From: Micromonospora pisi
GTDB lineage: Bacteria; Actinomycetota; Actinomycetes; Mycobacteriales; Micromonosporaceae
Length of the DNA: 64,000 nucleotides
Assembly (NCBI RefSeq): GCF_003633685.1
Contig: NZ_RBKT01000001.1
Location: 7,254,001-7,318,000 of the forward strand
Direction of reading: 5' to 3'
Shown here: piece after piece, positions 1 to 7,801 of the stretch
Layout: each line of letters opens with the position of its first letter
How positions within the stretch are numbered: position 1 is the stretch's first letter
The notes under the pieces: model-generated
Seen by the model: only the letters and a program-made list of their open reading frames with translations
Databases searched by the model: none
Told to the model about the DNA's origin: nothing
Made by a program: the position numbers and the translations under genes

Positions 1-1401
1 CTCGCGGTGGCTGAGCCCGCCGCCGCCGCACCCTCGCGTTCGGCCATCGTCAACGCCGCGGAGGCACAGCTCGGCGGCTCCGCCTGCGACCCGGGTTACT
101 ACAACAGCTGCGGCATCGAATGGTGTGCCGAGTTCGCCCGCTGGATCTGGAAGCGCGGCGGCGTGACCGACGTCAGCGGTCTCGACGCGTGGGCGCAGTC
201 GTTCAAGAGGTACGGCCAGAACCGAGGGACGTACCACGCCCGGTCCAGCGGGTACACGCCACAGCCGGGCGACGCCATCGTCTTCGACTGGGACCGTGGC
301 CCCGACGACCACCCGATCGACCATGTGGCGATCGTCGTCAGCGTCACCAGCTCCACGGTCAACACGATCGGCGGCAACCAGGGCCCCGACAGCCGGGTCA
401 CCCGTGGCAGCTTCCCCCGTAGCGAGATCGACATCGACGGGTACGTCGAGCCGTCCGGCCTGGACAGCGGTGGCAGGGCCACCGCCGACTACGACGGCGA
501 CGGCTACAGCGACATGGCCCTCTACCGGCCGGACGCCTCGAACGGCTCGACCTGGTGGGCCAACAGCTACAAGAAGGGCGGTCAGATCCTCAGCGACGTC
601 AACTACGGCGGCGCGGCGGACATCCCGTTCTCCGGCGACTTCAACGGCGACGGTCACGCCGACCTCGCGCTGTTCCGTCGGGACTGCACCAACGGATCCA
701 CCCTCTGGATCAAGGACCAGCGCAACAACACGCAGCTCGCGCCGGGCGTCAAGGTGGGCGGCTGCAAGGACATCCCGGTGCCGGCCGACTACGACGGCGA
801 CGGCAAGACCGACTTCGGGATGTACCGTCGCGACTGCACCAACGGCTCGACCTGGTGGGCGTACAGCGTGGCCAAGGACGCCCAGGTCCTCGCCGACCAC
901 AACTACGGCGGCTGCAACGACATCCCGGTGCCGGGCGACTACGACGGCGACGGCATCGGCGACCTCGCCCTGTTCCGGCCCGACTGCGCCAACGGCTCGA
1001 CCTGGTGGGTCAAGGACGTCCGGCACGACCAGGACATCTTCGGCGGTCTGAAGTGGGGCGGCTGCAACGACATCCCCGTCTCCGGTGACTTCGACGGCGA
1101 CCGCTCCGCCGACCTGGGCCTGTACCGGCAGGACTGCGCCACCGGCTCGTCCTGGTGGGTCTACAACTCGATGGACCGCAAGCAGACGATCGGTGGCCTC
1201 AAGATCGGTGGCTGCGCCGACATCCCGGCCCCGGCCGACTACGACGGCGACAAGGTCACCGACCTGGGCCTGTACCGCCAGGACTGCACCAACGGCTCCA
1301 GTTGGTCCCTCTACGACTCCGCCGAGAACAAGCTGCTGCTCAGCGGCCACAAGTGGGGCGGGTGCAAGGACATCCCCGCCACCAGCACCAAGACGGCCTG
1401 A
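1..1401 (+). CDS. Secreted CHAP-domain cell-wall hydrolase with FG-GAP repeats (5' end cut by window)
   Basis: The reading frame is open to the first base of the window, and the first residues (LAVAEPAAAA) look like the end of a signal peptide, so the true start is upstream; a GTG at position 7 is internal. Residues about 15-145 form a CHAP (NlpC/P60-like) amidase/endopeptidase domain, with the nucleophile C42 in the motif EWCAEFARWIW and H108 in DHVAIVVS. About six FG-GAP/VCBS repeats of roughly 50 residues follow, each with a calcium-binding DxDGDGxxD loop and a WW or SxW motif; most also carry a GGCxDIP segment. CHAP enzymes cut peptidoglycan stem peptides or the glycan-peptide amide; the repeats likely fold as a beta-propeller-like surface module. 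The repeat half is closely related to that of the next gene, so the pair looks like a tandem duplication with exchanged catalytic N-termini. A role in the polyketide pathway is unlikely. Confidence 0.85.
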   Translation, partial: LAVAEPAAAAPSRSAIVNAAEAQLGGSACDPGYYNSCGIEWCAEFARWIWKRGGVTDVSGLDAWAQSFKRYGQNRGTYHARSSGYTPQPGDAIVFDWDRGPDDHPIDHVAIVVSVTSSTVNTIGGNQGPDSRVTRGSFPRSEIDIDGYVEPSGLDSGGRATADYDGDGYSDMALYRPDASNGSTWWANSYKKGGQILSDVNYGGAADIPFSGDFNGDGHADLALFRRDCTNGSTLWIKDQRNNTQLAPGVKVGGCKDIPVPADYDGDGKTDFGMYRRDCTNGSTWWAYSVAKDAQVLADHNYGGCNDIPVPGDYDGDGIGDLALFRPDCANGSTWWVKDVRHDQDIFGGLKWGGCNDIPVSGDFDGDRSADLGLYRQDCATGSSWWVYNSMDRKQTIGGLKIGGCADIPAPADYDGDKVTDLGLYRQDCTNGSSWSLYDSAENKLLLSGHKWGGCKDIPATSTKTA

Positions 1402-1423
1402 CCACCGAGGCACCTGAACGGGC

Positions 1424-1448
1424 GGGCCGCCCCTTCCCGGGGCGGCCC
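1424..1448 (+). terminator. Hairpin after the CHAP protein gene
   Basis: A perfect 10-bp GC-only stem (GGGCCGCCCC / GGGGCGGCCC) with a five-base TTCCC loop lies 22 bases after the stop codon. There is no U-tract, as is common for actinomycete terminators. It may end transcription or attenuate readthrough into the downstream paralogue. Confidence 0.6.
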
Positions 1449-1495
1449 GGCCCGCGACCCCGCACGCCCATTCCCCCCAGGCAAGGAGCCATCCC

Positions 1496-2998
1496 ATGAA
1501 GCTAGCCCGCAGCGTAGCCCTGCTGGCCGGCGCTTTTGTCGCCGCGGCCGCCAGCGCCGTCGCGGTTCCGAGCGCGGCACACGCGGCCGTCGTCCCGGAC
1601 TGCGTGGCCTCCGGGCCGACCAGCGCCGACTCCGCGCTCGCCGCCCGTGTCAGTCCGATCCTCACCGCCAAGCTGCGCAACGCGTTCAACGCGAGCAAGG
1701 CATCCTGTTCCCGCGAGATCGTACGGGTCGTCAAGACTCGCAACCTGCCCCAGCGTGCCGCCACGATCGCCATCACCACTGCCATCGTGGAGAGCTCGAT
1801 CCAGAACATCACCCACGGCGACCGCGACAGCGTGGGGCTCTACCAGCAGCGTGCCTCGTGGGGGAGCGAGGCGAACCGGCTCAATCCCGTGTGGTCGACC
1901 AACGCTTTCCTCGACAAGATGCTCCGGGTCTACCCGAACAACAGTTGGCTCTCCGCTCCCGTCGGCGAGGTGGCCCAGGCGGTGCAGGTCTCCGCCTTCC
2001 CGGAGCGGTACCCGGAGGAGGCGGGCGACGGCGCGCGGATCGCGCAGTCGCTCTGGACCCCGGACACCGGGAAGATCGGCGCGGACTACGACGGCGACGG
2101 TGCCGCCGACATGGCCCTGTACCGGCCGAACGCGACCACCGGCTCCACCTGGTGGGTCAACAGTTACAAGAAGGGCGGTCAGATCCTCTCCGACCACAGC
2201 TACGGTGGCGCCGAGGACATCCCGGTCTCCGGCGACTTCAATGGCGACGGTTACGCCGACCTGGCCCTCTTCCGCCGCGACTGCGCCGCGGGGTCGAGCA
2301 TCTGGATCAAGGATCAGCACAACAACAGCCAGCTCGCGGCCGGCCTCAAGTGGGGTGGCTGCAAGGACATCCCGGTGCCCGCCGACTACGACGGCGACGG
2401 TACGACGGACTTCGGCACGTACCGCCGGGACTGCACGAACGGGTCGTCGTGGTGGGCGTACAGCGTCTCGAAGGAGTCGCAGATCCTCGGCGACCACAGG
2501 TACGGCGGCTGCACCGACATTCCCGTCCCCGGTGACTACGACGGGGACGGCGCCGGCGACCTCGCGCTGTTCCGGCCCGACTGCACCAACGGCTCGAGCT
2601 GGTACGTCAAGGACTACCGCAACGACCAGGACATCTTCGGCGGCCTCAAGTGGGGCGGCTGCAACGACCTGCCGGTCGGCGGGGACTTCGACGGTGACCG
2701 TGCCAGCGACCTCGGCCTCTACCGTCAGGACTGCACCAGCGGCTCGTCCTGGTGGGTCTACAACTCCGCCGACCGCAAGCAGACCATCGGCGGTCTGAAG
2801 GTGGGTGGCTGCGCCGACATCCCGGCGCCGGCCGACTACGACGGCGACCGCGCCACCGACCTGGGCCTCTACCGCAAGGACTGCGGCACCGGCTCAAGCT
2901 GGTCGATCTACAGCTCCACCCCGGCCAGGCTCATCCTCAGCGGCCACAAGTGGGGCGGCTGCAACGACATCCCGGCCACCAGCACCAAGATCAGCTGA
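1496..2998 (+). CDS. Secreted lytic-transglycosylase-like protein with FG-GAP repeats
   Basis: ATG start with an AAGGAG Shine-Dalgarno at 1483-1488. Residues 1-30 are a typical Sec signal peptide (KLAR n-region, Ala/Val-rich core, AHA|A cleavage near residue 30). Residues about 45-185 resemble the actinobacterial lysozyme/transglycosylase-like domain often seen in secreted and phage-like proteins: an IVESS segment with a likely catalytic Glu, then GDRDSVGLYQQR, WG and a conserved NPVWST stretch. This domain assignment rests on motif memory, not a search. Six FG-GAP/VCBS repeats with DxDGDGxxD loops fill the C-terminal 300 residues and match the upstream protein almost repeat for repeat. Probable role: extracellular binding to or remodelling of cell wall or polysaccharide. 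It has its own hairpin downstream and probably marks DNA outside the PKS cluster. Confidence 0.8.
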   Translation: MKLARSVALLAGAFVAAAASAVAVPSAAHAAVVPDCVASGPTSADSALAARVSPILTAKLRNAFNASKASCSREIVRVVKTRNLPQRAATIAITTAIVESSIQNITHGDRDSVGLYQQRASWGSEANRLNPVWSTNAFLDKMLRVYPNNSWLSAPVGEVAQAVQVSAFPERYPEEAGDGARIAQSLWTPDTGKIGADYDGDGAADMALYRPNATTGSTWWVNSYKKGGQILSDHSYGGAEDIPVSGDFNGDGYADLALFRRDCAAGSSIWIKDQHNNSQLAAGLKWGGCKDIPVPADYDGDGTTDFGTYRRDCTNGSSWWAYSVSKESQILGDHRYGGCTDIPVPGDYDGDGAGDLALFRPDCTNGSSWYVKDYRNDQDIFGGLKWGGCNDLPVGGDFDGDRASDLGLYRQDCTSGSSWWVYNSADRKQTIGGLKVGGCADIPAPADYDGDRATDLGLYRKDCGTGSSWSIYSSTPARLILSGHKWGGCNDIPATSTKIS

Positions 2999-3016
2999 CC
3001 ACCCCACCCCGAGACA

Positions 3017-3048
3017 GCCGGGTCACCCTTCCCCAGGGGTGGCCCGGC
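3017..3048 (+). terminator. Terminator hairpin after the second FG-GAP protein gene
   Basis: A 12-bp stem (GCCGGGTCACCC / GGGTGGCCCGGC) with one T-G wobble and an eight-base loop lies 18 bases after the stop codon. It is the structural counterpart of the hairpin after the first paralogue. Confidence 0.65.
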
Positions 3049-3112
3049 CCTTCGGGGTTTGAACGTGCGGATGCCGTTGACCGTCCCGTCATGTGCCCCG
3101 GACGGTCCGAGT

Positions 3113-3152
3113 GTCCGGGCGTCCGGGCGTCCGGGCGTCCGGGGGTTCGGGC
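3113..3152 (+). repeat. 8-bp tandem repeat (GTCCGGGC)
   Basis: Three exact copies of GTCCGGGC are followed by two units with one change each (GTCCGGGG, GTTCGGGC). The array is head-to-tail in the intergenic region upstream of the biosynthetic cassette. Confidence 0.8.
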
Positions 3153-3305
3153 GTCGGCGGTCGTGGTCGTGCCCCCCCGGGCGGCCCGGCCCCGCCCCCT
3201 ACTGCGTTTGCCGTTGGTTAGGGGCGCGAAATTGCTAGGGGTTGCCGCTCCCGTCCCCGGCTGGCAGATTTCCGACGTGGAACCGCCGTTCGCTTATTGA
3301 TTTGG

Positions 3306-3321
3306 CGACCGGATCCGGTCG
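3306..3321. promoter_or_regulatory. 16-bp perfect palindrome, candidate operator
   Basis: CGACCGGATCCGGTCG is a perfect inverted repeat with no spacer, about 140 bp ahead of the dehydrogenase start codon. Its size and position suit a dimeric repressor or activator site, but no cognate regulator gene is in the window and BamHI-type palindromes occur by chance in GC-rich DNA. Confidence 0.35.
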
Positions 3322-3442
3322 GCGTTGCCGTGGTCGGTCAACGGTGCGGGTGTAAATCTTCATCCTGGGGGGAGGGGCGCGGTGGCGACAATCCTGTTCC
3401 ATTTGGCTCCGGCTTTCCATGCCTCATGTCGGGTCGTTCGGC

Positions 3443-3447
3443 AGGAG
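3443..3447 (+). promoter_or_regulatory. Ribosome binding site deciding the dehydrogenase start
   Basis: AGGAG lies 11 bases ahead of ATG 3459. The earlier in-frame ATG (3426) and the start at 3297 have no comparable site, and the protein from 3459 has the usual family length. Confidence 0.6.
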
Positions 3448-3458
3448 TCGGTCCAGTG

Positions 3459-4292
3459 ATGACGAACGCCTCCGCCGTACCGAGAATCACGGGTACGACG
3501 CGACTGTTCTCCGTGCTCGGTGACCCTGTGACGCAGGTGCGGTCGCCAATGTTGATTAATCCCATGTTTGTTCGGCTCGGCATTGACGCCGTGTTGGTGC
3601 CCGTGCACGTCGCACCGGAGCATCTCGCGGAGGTGTGCGCGGGATTGAAAAGGATCGGCAATCTTGACGGCATGTTCATCACGGTGCCGCACAAGGTGGC
3701 GGTGTGCGGGCTCGCGGACCGGATGAGCCCGGCGGTCGAAATTGCCGGTAGTGCGAACGTGATGCGGCGAGAGTCGGATGGCTCCTGGTACGCGGACAAT
3801 TTCGACGGGGTCGGTTTTGTCGAAGGGCTCGTCAGTACCGGCAACTCGCCGGTGGGCAAACGGGTGCTGCTCGTCGGCGCTGGTGGGGCGGGTGCGGCCA
3901 TTGCCGCGGCTCTGCTCGCCGCAGGGGTGTCTGAACTGTCCATCCACGACCGTGACACCGCGACGCTCGACGCTCTCCTGCGGCGGCTCGGGTCACGCTG
4001 GCGGGTCGGGGTGAGAGGACTCGCCGCGCCCGACACCGGTGCCGTTGACATCGCTGTGAACGCGACACCGTTGGGGCTGCGTCCGGAGGACCCGCTGCCG
4101 TTCGCACCACACGGGCTGCCACCCGGTTGCGTCGTGGCGGACATAGTCATGAAACCCCGGGAGACGCCCCTGCTCGCAGCCGCTGCGGCGCTCGGCTACC
4201 GCGTTCACCACGGCTCACACATGCTTGATCATCAATTGGACTGTTACCGGAGGTTCTTCCGTCTGGGCGAGATTCGCACCGGACCGACCTGA
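3459..4292 (+). CDS. Shikimate/aminoshikimate dehydrogenase family protein (RifI-like)
   Basis: A 277-residue protein from ATG 3459, normal length for the shikimate dehydrogenase (SDH) family, which interconverts 3-dehydroshikimate or dehydroquinate analogues with NAD(P)H. Visible family marks: the catalytic pair K79 (TVPHKV) and D116 (NFDGVGF), a GAGGAG dinucleotide-binding loop near residue 140, a conserved NATPLG segment and the C-terminal HMLDHQ motif. The substrate-carboxylate SxS motif near the N-terminus reads VRSP, so the first Ser is Val, unlike primary-metabolism AroE. Divergent SDHs of this kind (RifI in the rifamycin cluster) occur in ansamycin clusters, where they act on quinate/shikimate-type or amino-shikimate compounds linked to starter supply. 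Position next to a PKS with a RifA-like loading domain supports that role. The exact substrate is inferred. Confidence 0.8.
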   Translation: MTNASAVPRITGTTRLFSVLGDPVTQVRSPMLINPMFVRLGIDAVLVPVHVAPEHLAEVCAGLKRIGNLDGMFITVPHKVAVCGLADRMSPAVEIAGSANVMRRESDGSWYADNFDGVGFVEGLVSTGNSPVGKRVLLVGAGGAGAAIAAALLAAGVSELSIHDRDTATLDALLRRLGSRWRVGVRGLAAPDTGAVDIAVNATPLGLRPEDPLPFAPHGLPPGCVVADIVMKPRETPLLAAAAALGYRVHHGSHMLDHQLDCYRRFFRLGEIRTGPT

Positions 4293-4380
4293 GTGGGCCG
4301 GGCTGGGCGCGACGGCGCGCCTCGCTCGTCGGCTCAAGGATCCGGAGTCCCTGACGGTGACGTTCGCTGTCCCGTGATGA

Positions 4381-4388
4381 AAGAAGGG
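4381..4388 (+). promoter_or_regulatory. Ribosome binding site of the CCR gene
   Basis: AAGAAGGG ends five bases before ATG 4394. A GTG at 4388 overlaps this site and so is the less likely start. Confidence 0.55.
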
Positions 4389-4393
4389 TGTCG

Positions 4394-5755
4394 ATGAATT
4401 CGATCGTTGAAGCGCTCGCGGGGGGTGTGACGGCCGACCAGTTGGAGCGCTTGGAACTCCCTGCGGAATACACGGCCGCCCATCTCCGGGTCGAGGACGT
4501 CGACATGTTCCGTGGGGTGACGGACAAGGACGTACGGAAGTCGCTGCGGGTCGGCCCGGTGCCGATGCCGGACCTTGCCCCGGACGAGGTCCTGGTCGCC
4601 GTGATGGCAAGCTCGATCAACTACAACACGGTGTGGTCGGCGATGTTCGAGCCGATCCCGACTTTTCGCTTCCTTCGGCAGTACGCGAAAGAGGGAGGCT
4701 GGGCGGCGCGACACGATCTCCCGTACCAGGTTGTCGGGTCCGACGGTGCCGGGGTCATCGTGCGAGTGGGCTCCGGCGTGCGCCGGTGGCGGTCCGGCGA
4801 CCACGTCGTCCTCAGCCCCGCCTATGTCGACGACCAGGAACCGGGCACTCATGGTGACGGCATGCTCGGCAGCGAGCAGCGCGCCTGGGGCTTCGAGACG
4901 AACTTCGGCGGCCTTGCCCACTTCGCGGTGGTCCGAGCCAGTCAGCTCATCCCGAAACCCGCGCACCTGACCTGGGAGGAGGCGGCCTGCAACACGCTGT
5001 GCGCGGGTACCGCGTACCGGATGCTCGTCGGCGAGCGGGGCGCTCGTCTCAAGCAGGGTGACGTGGTGTTGATCTGGGGTGCGGTAGGCGGGCTGGGTGC
5101 GTACGCGGTCCAGTTCGTGAAGAACGGTGGCGGTATCTCGGTCGGCGTCGTCGGCTCCGCGCAGAAGGCGGAGGCGCTGCGCAAGCTCGGCTGCGACGTC
5201 GTCATCGACCGTAACGAGATCGGACTCGGTGATGATGCCGGCGATGACCCCGAACATGTCATCCGGGTTGGCAAGCGGCTTGGCGCGATCATTCGCAGGG
5301 AGGTCGGCGAAGACCCGAACATCGTGTTCGAGCATGTCGGGCGGGCCACGTTCGGCATCTCCGTCTTCGTGGTTCGACGAGGTGGGGTCGTGGTGACCTG
5401 CGGGTCGAGCACGGGCTACCAGCACAGGTACGACAACCGTTACCTCTGGATGAAGCTGAAGCGGGTGATCGGTAGTCACGTGGCCAATCTCCAGGAGCAG
5501 TGGGAGTGCAACCGGCTCATCGGGCTCGGCCGGATCATGCCCACGATGTCCGCGCTATACCCGTTGGCGGAGGTTGGCGAGGCGGCCCGGCTCGTACAGA
5601 CGAATCAGCACATCGGCAAGGTGGCGGTGTTGTGCCTGGCGCCCGAGCCCGGACTGGGGGTGACTGACCCGGGCCTGCGCGCGCGGATCGGAGTCGACCG
5701 GCTCAACCCGCTCGGGTCGTTCGAGACGGTTCAGGCGGGGGCGGGTCGATCATGA
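4394..5755 (+). CDS. Crotonyl-CoA carboxylase/reductase family enzyme (CCR)
   Basis: A 453-residue medium-chain dehydrogenase that reductively carboxylates an alpha,beta-unsaturated acyl-CoA to an alkylmalonyl-CoA with NADPH and CO2. The NADPH loop IWGAVGGLGAYA is at about residues 225-236. The CO2 pocket known from Kitasatospora setae CCR (N81, F170, E171, H365) is present here with a constant shift of three: N78, F167, E168 and H362, so carboxylation rather than plain reduction is expected. The C-terminal HIGKVAVLCLAPEPGLGVTDP-like block is diagnostic for CCRs. The stop codon overlaps the start of the KSIII gene (ATGA), so the two are translationally coupled. With the KSIII and the 3-hydroxyacyl-CoA dehydrogenase it forms an extender-unit cassette as described for branched alkylmalonyl-CoA supply in other PKS pathways. 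The side chain it accepts cannot be read here. Confidence 0.93.
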   Translation: MNSIVEALAGGVTADQLERLELPAEYTAAHLRVEDVDMFRGVTDKDVRKSLRVGPVPMPDLAPDEVLVAVMASSINYNTVWSAMFEPIPTFRFLRQYAKEGGWAARHDLPYQVVGSDGAGVIVRVGSGVRRWRSGDHVVLSPAYVDDQEPGTHGDGMLGSEQRAWGFETNFGGLAHFAVVRASQLIPKPAHLTWEEAACNTLCAGTAYRMLVGERGARLKQGDVVLIWGAVGGLGAYAVQFVKNGGGISVGVVGSAQKAEALRKLGCDVVIDRNEIGLGDDAGDDPEHVIRVGKRLGAIIRREVGEDPNIVFEHVGRATFGISVFVVRRGGVVVTCGSSTGYQHRYDNRYLWMKLKRVIGSHVANLQEQWECNRLIGLGRIMPTMSALYPLAEVGEAARLVQTNQHIGKVAVLCLAPEPGLGVTDPGLRARIGVDRLNPLGSFETVQAGAGRS

Positions 5756-6768
5756 GGGAAACCGCGGTCGGCATTCTGGGAACCGGCTCCTACCTGCCGG
5801 AACGGAAAGTGACCAACGAGGAGATCGCCGCGCGGGTGCCCGGCGTCACCCCGGAATGGATCGAGCGGAAGACCTTGATCCGCGTCCGCCGTTATGCGGC
5901 GGAGGACGAGGCCACCTCCGACCTCGCCGTGCGGGCGGCGGTCGAGGCGCTCGACCGGGCCCGGACGGTGGCCGCGCAGCTCGACTACATCATCGTCTCC
6001 ACCTCGACCGGCGACTCCCCGCAGCCGCCGACGGCCTGCCTCGTGCAGAACGCCCTGGGGGCCCACCGGGCCGCCTGTTTCGACATCAACGTCGTGTGCG
6101 CGGGATTCGTGTACGGCATCGCGCTGGCCCGGAGTTTGGTGATGGCCCACCCGGGCGCGAAGGTGCTCGTCGTCGCCGCCGACGTCTACTCCAGGATCCT
6201 GGATTTCGACGACCGGAGCACCGCCGTGCTGCTCGGTGACGGTGCCGGTGCCGCGGTCGTCGGGGCGGTGCCGCAGCGGTACGGAATCCTCGGCGTTGAC
6301 CTCTCCACCTGCGGCGAGGCGCGCGACCTCATCAGGGTCGACGCGGGAGGCAGCCGCATGCCGAGTTCGCTCGAAACGGTGGCGAACGGGGATCACCTGT
6401 TCAAGATGCATGGCCGTGGCGTGCGTGACTTCGTCATGGAGAACGTGCCCCCGGCCGTGGCGGGGCTGTTGGCGCGGGTCGGTACGGGGACAGCGGAAGT
6501 CGACCACTTCGTGCCACACCAGGCCAACGGGGTCCTGCTGGGCGAACTGGTGCAGCGCTGCGGACTCGGGGGTGCGCGGACCTGGCGCACCCTCGAGGAA
6601 TACGGCAACGTGGGTAGTGCGTCGGTTCCGGTGGCGTTGAACGACGCGCATCGGTCGGACTCCCTCGGTGACGGGGACCTGGTCCTGCTCGCCGGGTTCG
6701 GCGGGGGAATGTCGATGGGGGTCTGTCTGCTCCGGTGGTGGAGCCTGCCCGCAGGTGCGGCGTCATGA
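5752..6768 (+). CDS. 3-oxoacyl-ACP synthase III (KSIII/FabH-like)
   Basis: A 338-residue FabH-type condensing enzyme with the complete Cys-His-Asn triad: C116 (NVVCAGF), H256 (VPHQANG) and N286 (YGNVGS). It opens with GILGTGSYLPERKVTNEE, typical of the family. KSIII enzymes condense an acyl-CoA primer with malonyl-ACP or malonyl-CoA to a 3-oxoacyl thioester. It overlaps both the upstream CCR gene and the downstream dehydrogenase gene by ATGA. In this context it would build the carbon skeleton of the unusual extender unit, for example by elongating a short or branched acyl-CoA, ahead of reduction, dehydration and CCR carboxylation. No dedicated ketoreductase or dehydratase is in the cassette, so those steps may be borrowed from fatty acid synthesis. 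Confidence 0.92.
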   Translation: MRETAVGILGTGSYLPERKVTNEEIAARVPGVTPEWIERKTLIRVRRYAAEDEATSDLAVRAAVEALDRARTVAAQLDYIIVSTSTGDSPQPPTACLVQNALGAHRAACFDINVVCAGFVYGIALARSLVMAHPGAKVLVVAADVYSRILDFDDRSTAVLLGDGAGAAVVGAVPQRYGILGVDLSTCGEARDLIRVDAGGSRMPSSLETVANGDHLFKMHGRGVRDFVMENVPPAVAGLLARVGTGTAEVDHFVPHQANGVLLGELVQRCGLGGARTWRTLEEYGNVGSASVPVALNDAHRSDSLGDGDLVLLAGFGGGMSMGVCLLRWWSLPAGAAS

Positions 6769-7625
6769 CGGCGATCAGCAGGGTGGGCGTCGTCGGCTGC
6801 GGCGTGATGGGCGCGGGATTCGCGGAGGTGTGCGTACGGTCCGGCGTCGACGTACTCGTTGCCGTGTCCGGCCCGGACGCGCTGGTCCGGGGGCGGGACC
6901 GGGTGACCCGTTCGTTGGCCGGGGCCGTCAGGAAGGGCCGGATCACGGAAGCCGAGCGGGATGCCGCCCTGGCCCGGCTCTCCTTCACCGTCGGTCTGCT
7001 GGACCTGGCTGACCGGGAGCTGGTGCTGGAGGCGGTTCCGGAGCACGAGCCGACCAAACTCGAGGTGTTCAGCGCCCTGGACAAGATCGTCGAAGACAGG
7101 GAAGCCATTCTCGCCTCGATCACGTCCTCCATCCCGATCGTTCGCCTGGCGCGGGCGACGGATCGGGCCGGTTACGTGGTGGGACTGCATCTGTTCAATC
7201 CGGCGCCGGTGCTGCCGCTGGTGGAACTGACCGGCTCGCTGCTCACCCACGAGTCGACCTGCGCGCGCGCCGCGTCATTCGCCACGGACGTACTCCACAA
7301 GGAAGTGATCCGGTCAACGGACCGTTCGGGATTCGTGGTGAACGCACTGTTGATTCCCTACCTGATGAGCGCGGTCAGAATGGTCGAATCCGGTTTCGCC
7401 TCGGCGAGTGACATCGACAAGGGAATGACCCGGGGTTGTGCCCATCCCACGGGGCCGTTGGCCCTGGTGGACCTCATCGGCGTGGACACCGTGGTCGCCG
7501 TCGGCAAGTCACTTTACGAGGAGTTCAAGGAGCAGTTGTACGCGCCGCCGCCGCTGCTGGTGCGCATGCTCGAGGCGGGTTTGCTCGGCCGGAAGAGCGG
7601 TCGAGGGTTTTACGACTACCGGTAG
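6765..7625 (+). CDS. 3-hydroxyacyl-CoA (3-hydroxybutyryl-CoA-type) dehydrogenase
   Basis: A 286-residue protein starting at ATG 6765, which overlaps the KSIII stop (ATGA); a GTG 30 bases earlier is in frame but would lengthen it beyond the family norm. It has the N-terminal Rossmann motif VGVVGCGVMGAG, catalytic H142 in GLHLFNPAP, the second conserved Asn N193 in FVVNALL, and the C-terminal GRKSGRGFYDY signature. It should reduce a 3-oxoacyl thioester to the 3-hydroxy form, the second step after KSIII toward an enoyl-CoA for the CCR. The usual NTSS motif reads ITSS (I119 in place of Asn), a change near the substrate site. The gene ends the four-gene cassette; 176 bp separate it from the first PKS gene. 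Confidence 0.88.
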   Translation: MTAISRVGVVGCGVMGAGFAEVCVRSGVDVLVAVSGPDALVRGRDRVTRSLAGAVRKGRITEAERDAALARLSFTVGLLDLADRELVLEAVPEHEPTKLEVFSALDKIVEDREAILASITSSIPIVRLARATDRAGYVVGLHLFNPAPVLPLVELTGSLLTHESTCARAASFATDVLHKEVIRSTDRSGFVVNALLIPYLMSAVRMVESGFASASDIDKGMTRGCAHPTGPLALVDLIGVDTVVAVGKSLYEEFKEQLYAPPPLLVRMLEAGLLGRKSGRGFYDYR

Positions 7626-7801
7626 AAGGTACGAGACGTGGCAGCGTGGCCGGGAAATTCCCACCCCTGTCCGCCATGGGGCCCCTATTACTCGACCCCT
7701 AGCTGACACCCCTGATCCGCTATTTCTCTTGGTGCTGTTGCGGTAGTCATGTCCTGGGCGAGTCGCGTGCAGGATTCGTGTGCGCGGCAAGGAGGCTTTG
7801 A
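7626..7801 (+). promoter_or_regulatory. Gap between the extender cassette and the PKS genes
   Basis: These 176 bases contain no ORF worth calling and no strong hairpin. The only clear element is the AAGGAGG Shine-Dalgarno at 7789-7795, six bases before the PKS start. The gap is large enough for a promoter but I could not identify one. Confidence 0.4.

Larger units (their letters stand above)
2999..3458 (+). promoter_or_regulatory. Intergenic region upstream of the biosynthetic genes
   Basis: This 460-bp gap holds the terminator of the upstream gene (3017-3048), an 8-bp tandem repeat (3113-3152), a 16-bp palindrome (3306-3321) and the leader of the dehydrogenase gene. It is the largest gap without a gene in the window and the likely site of the promoter for the cassette at 3459-7625. 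I could not assign -35/-10 boxes with confidence. An in-frame upstream extension of the dehydrogenase ORF to 3297 is judged non-coding. Confidence 0.5.

Noticed and set aside
7-9. GTG at position 7 as start of the CHAP protein
   Set aside because: The frame is open further left and the preceding residues continue a signal-peptide end, so the gene is simply cut by the window.
3096-3120. CCGGAC/GTCCGG inverted repeat with nine-base spacer as a regulator site
   Set aside because: It overlaps the GTCCGGGC tandem array and is of a kind expected by chance in such GC-rich sequence.
3297-3458. N-terminal extension of the shikimate dehydrogenase ORF to 3297
   Set aside because: No ribosome binding site, no family resemblance in the added residues, and it contains the palindrome region. 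ATG 3459 with AGGAG gives the usual length.
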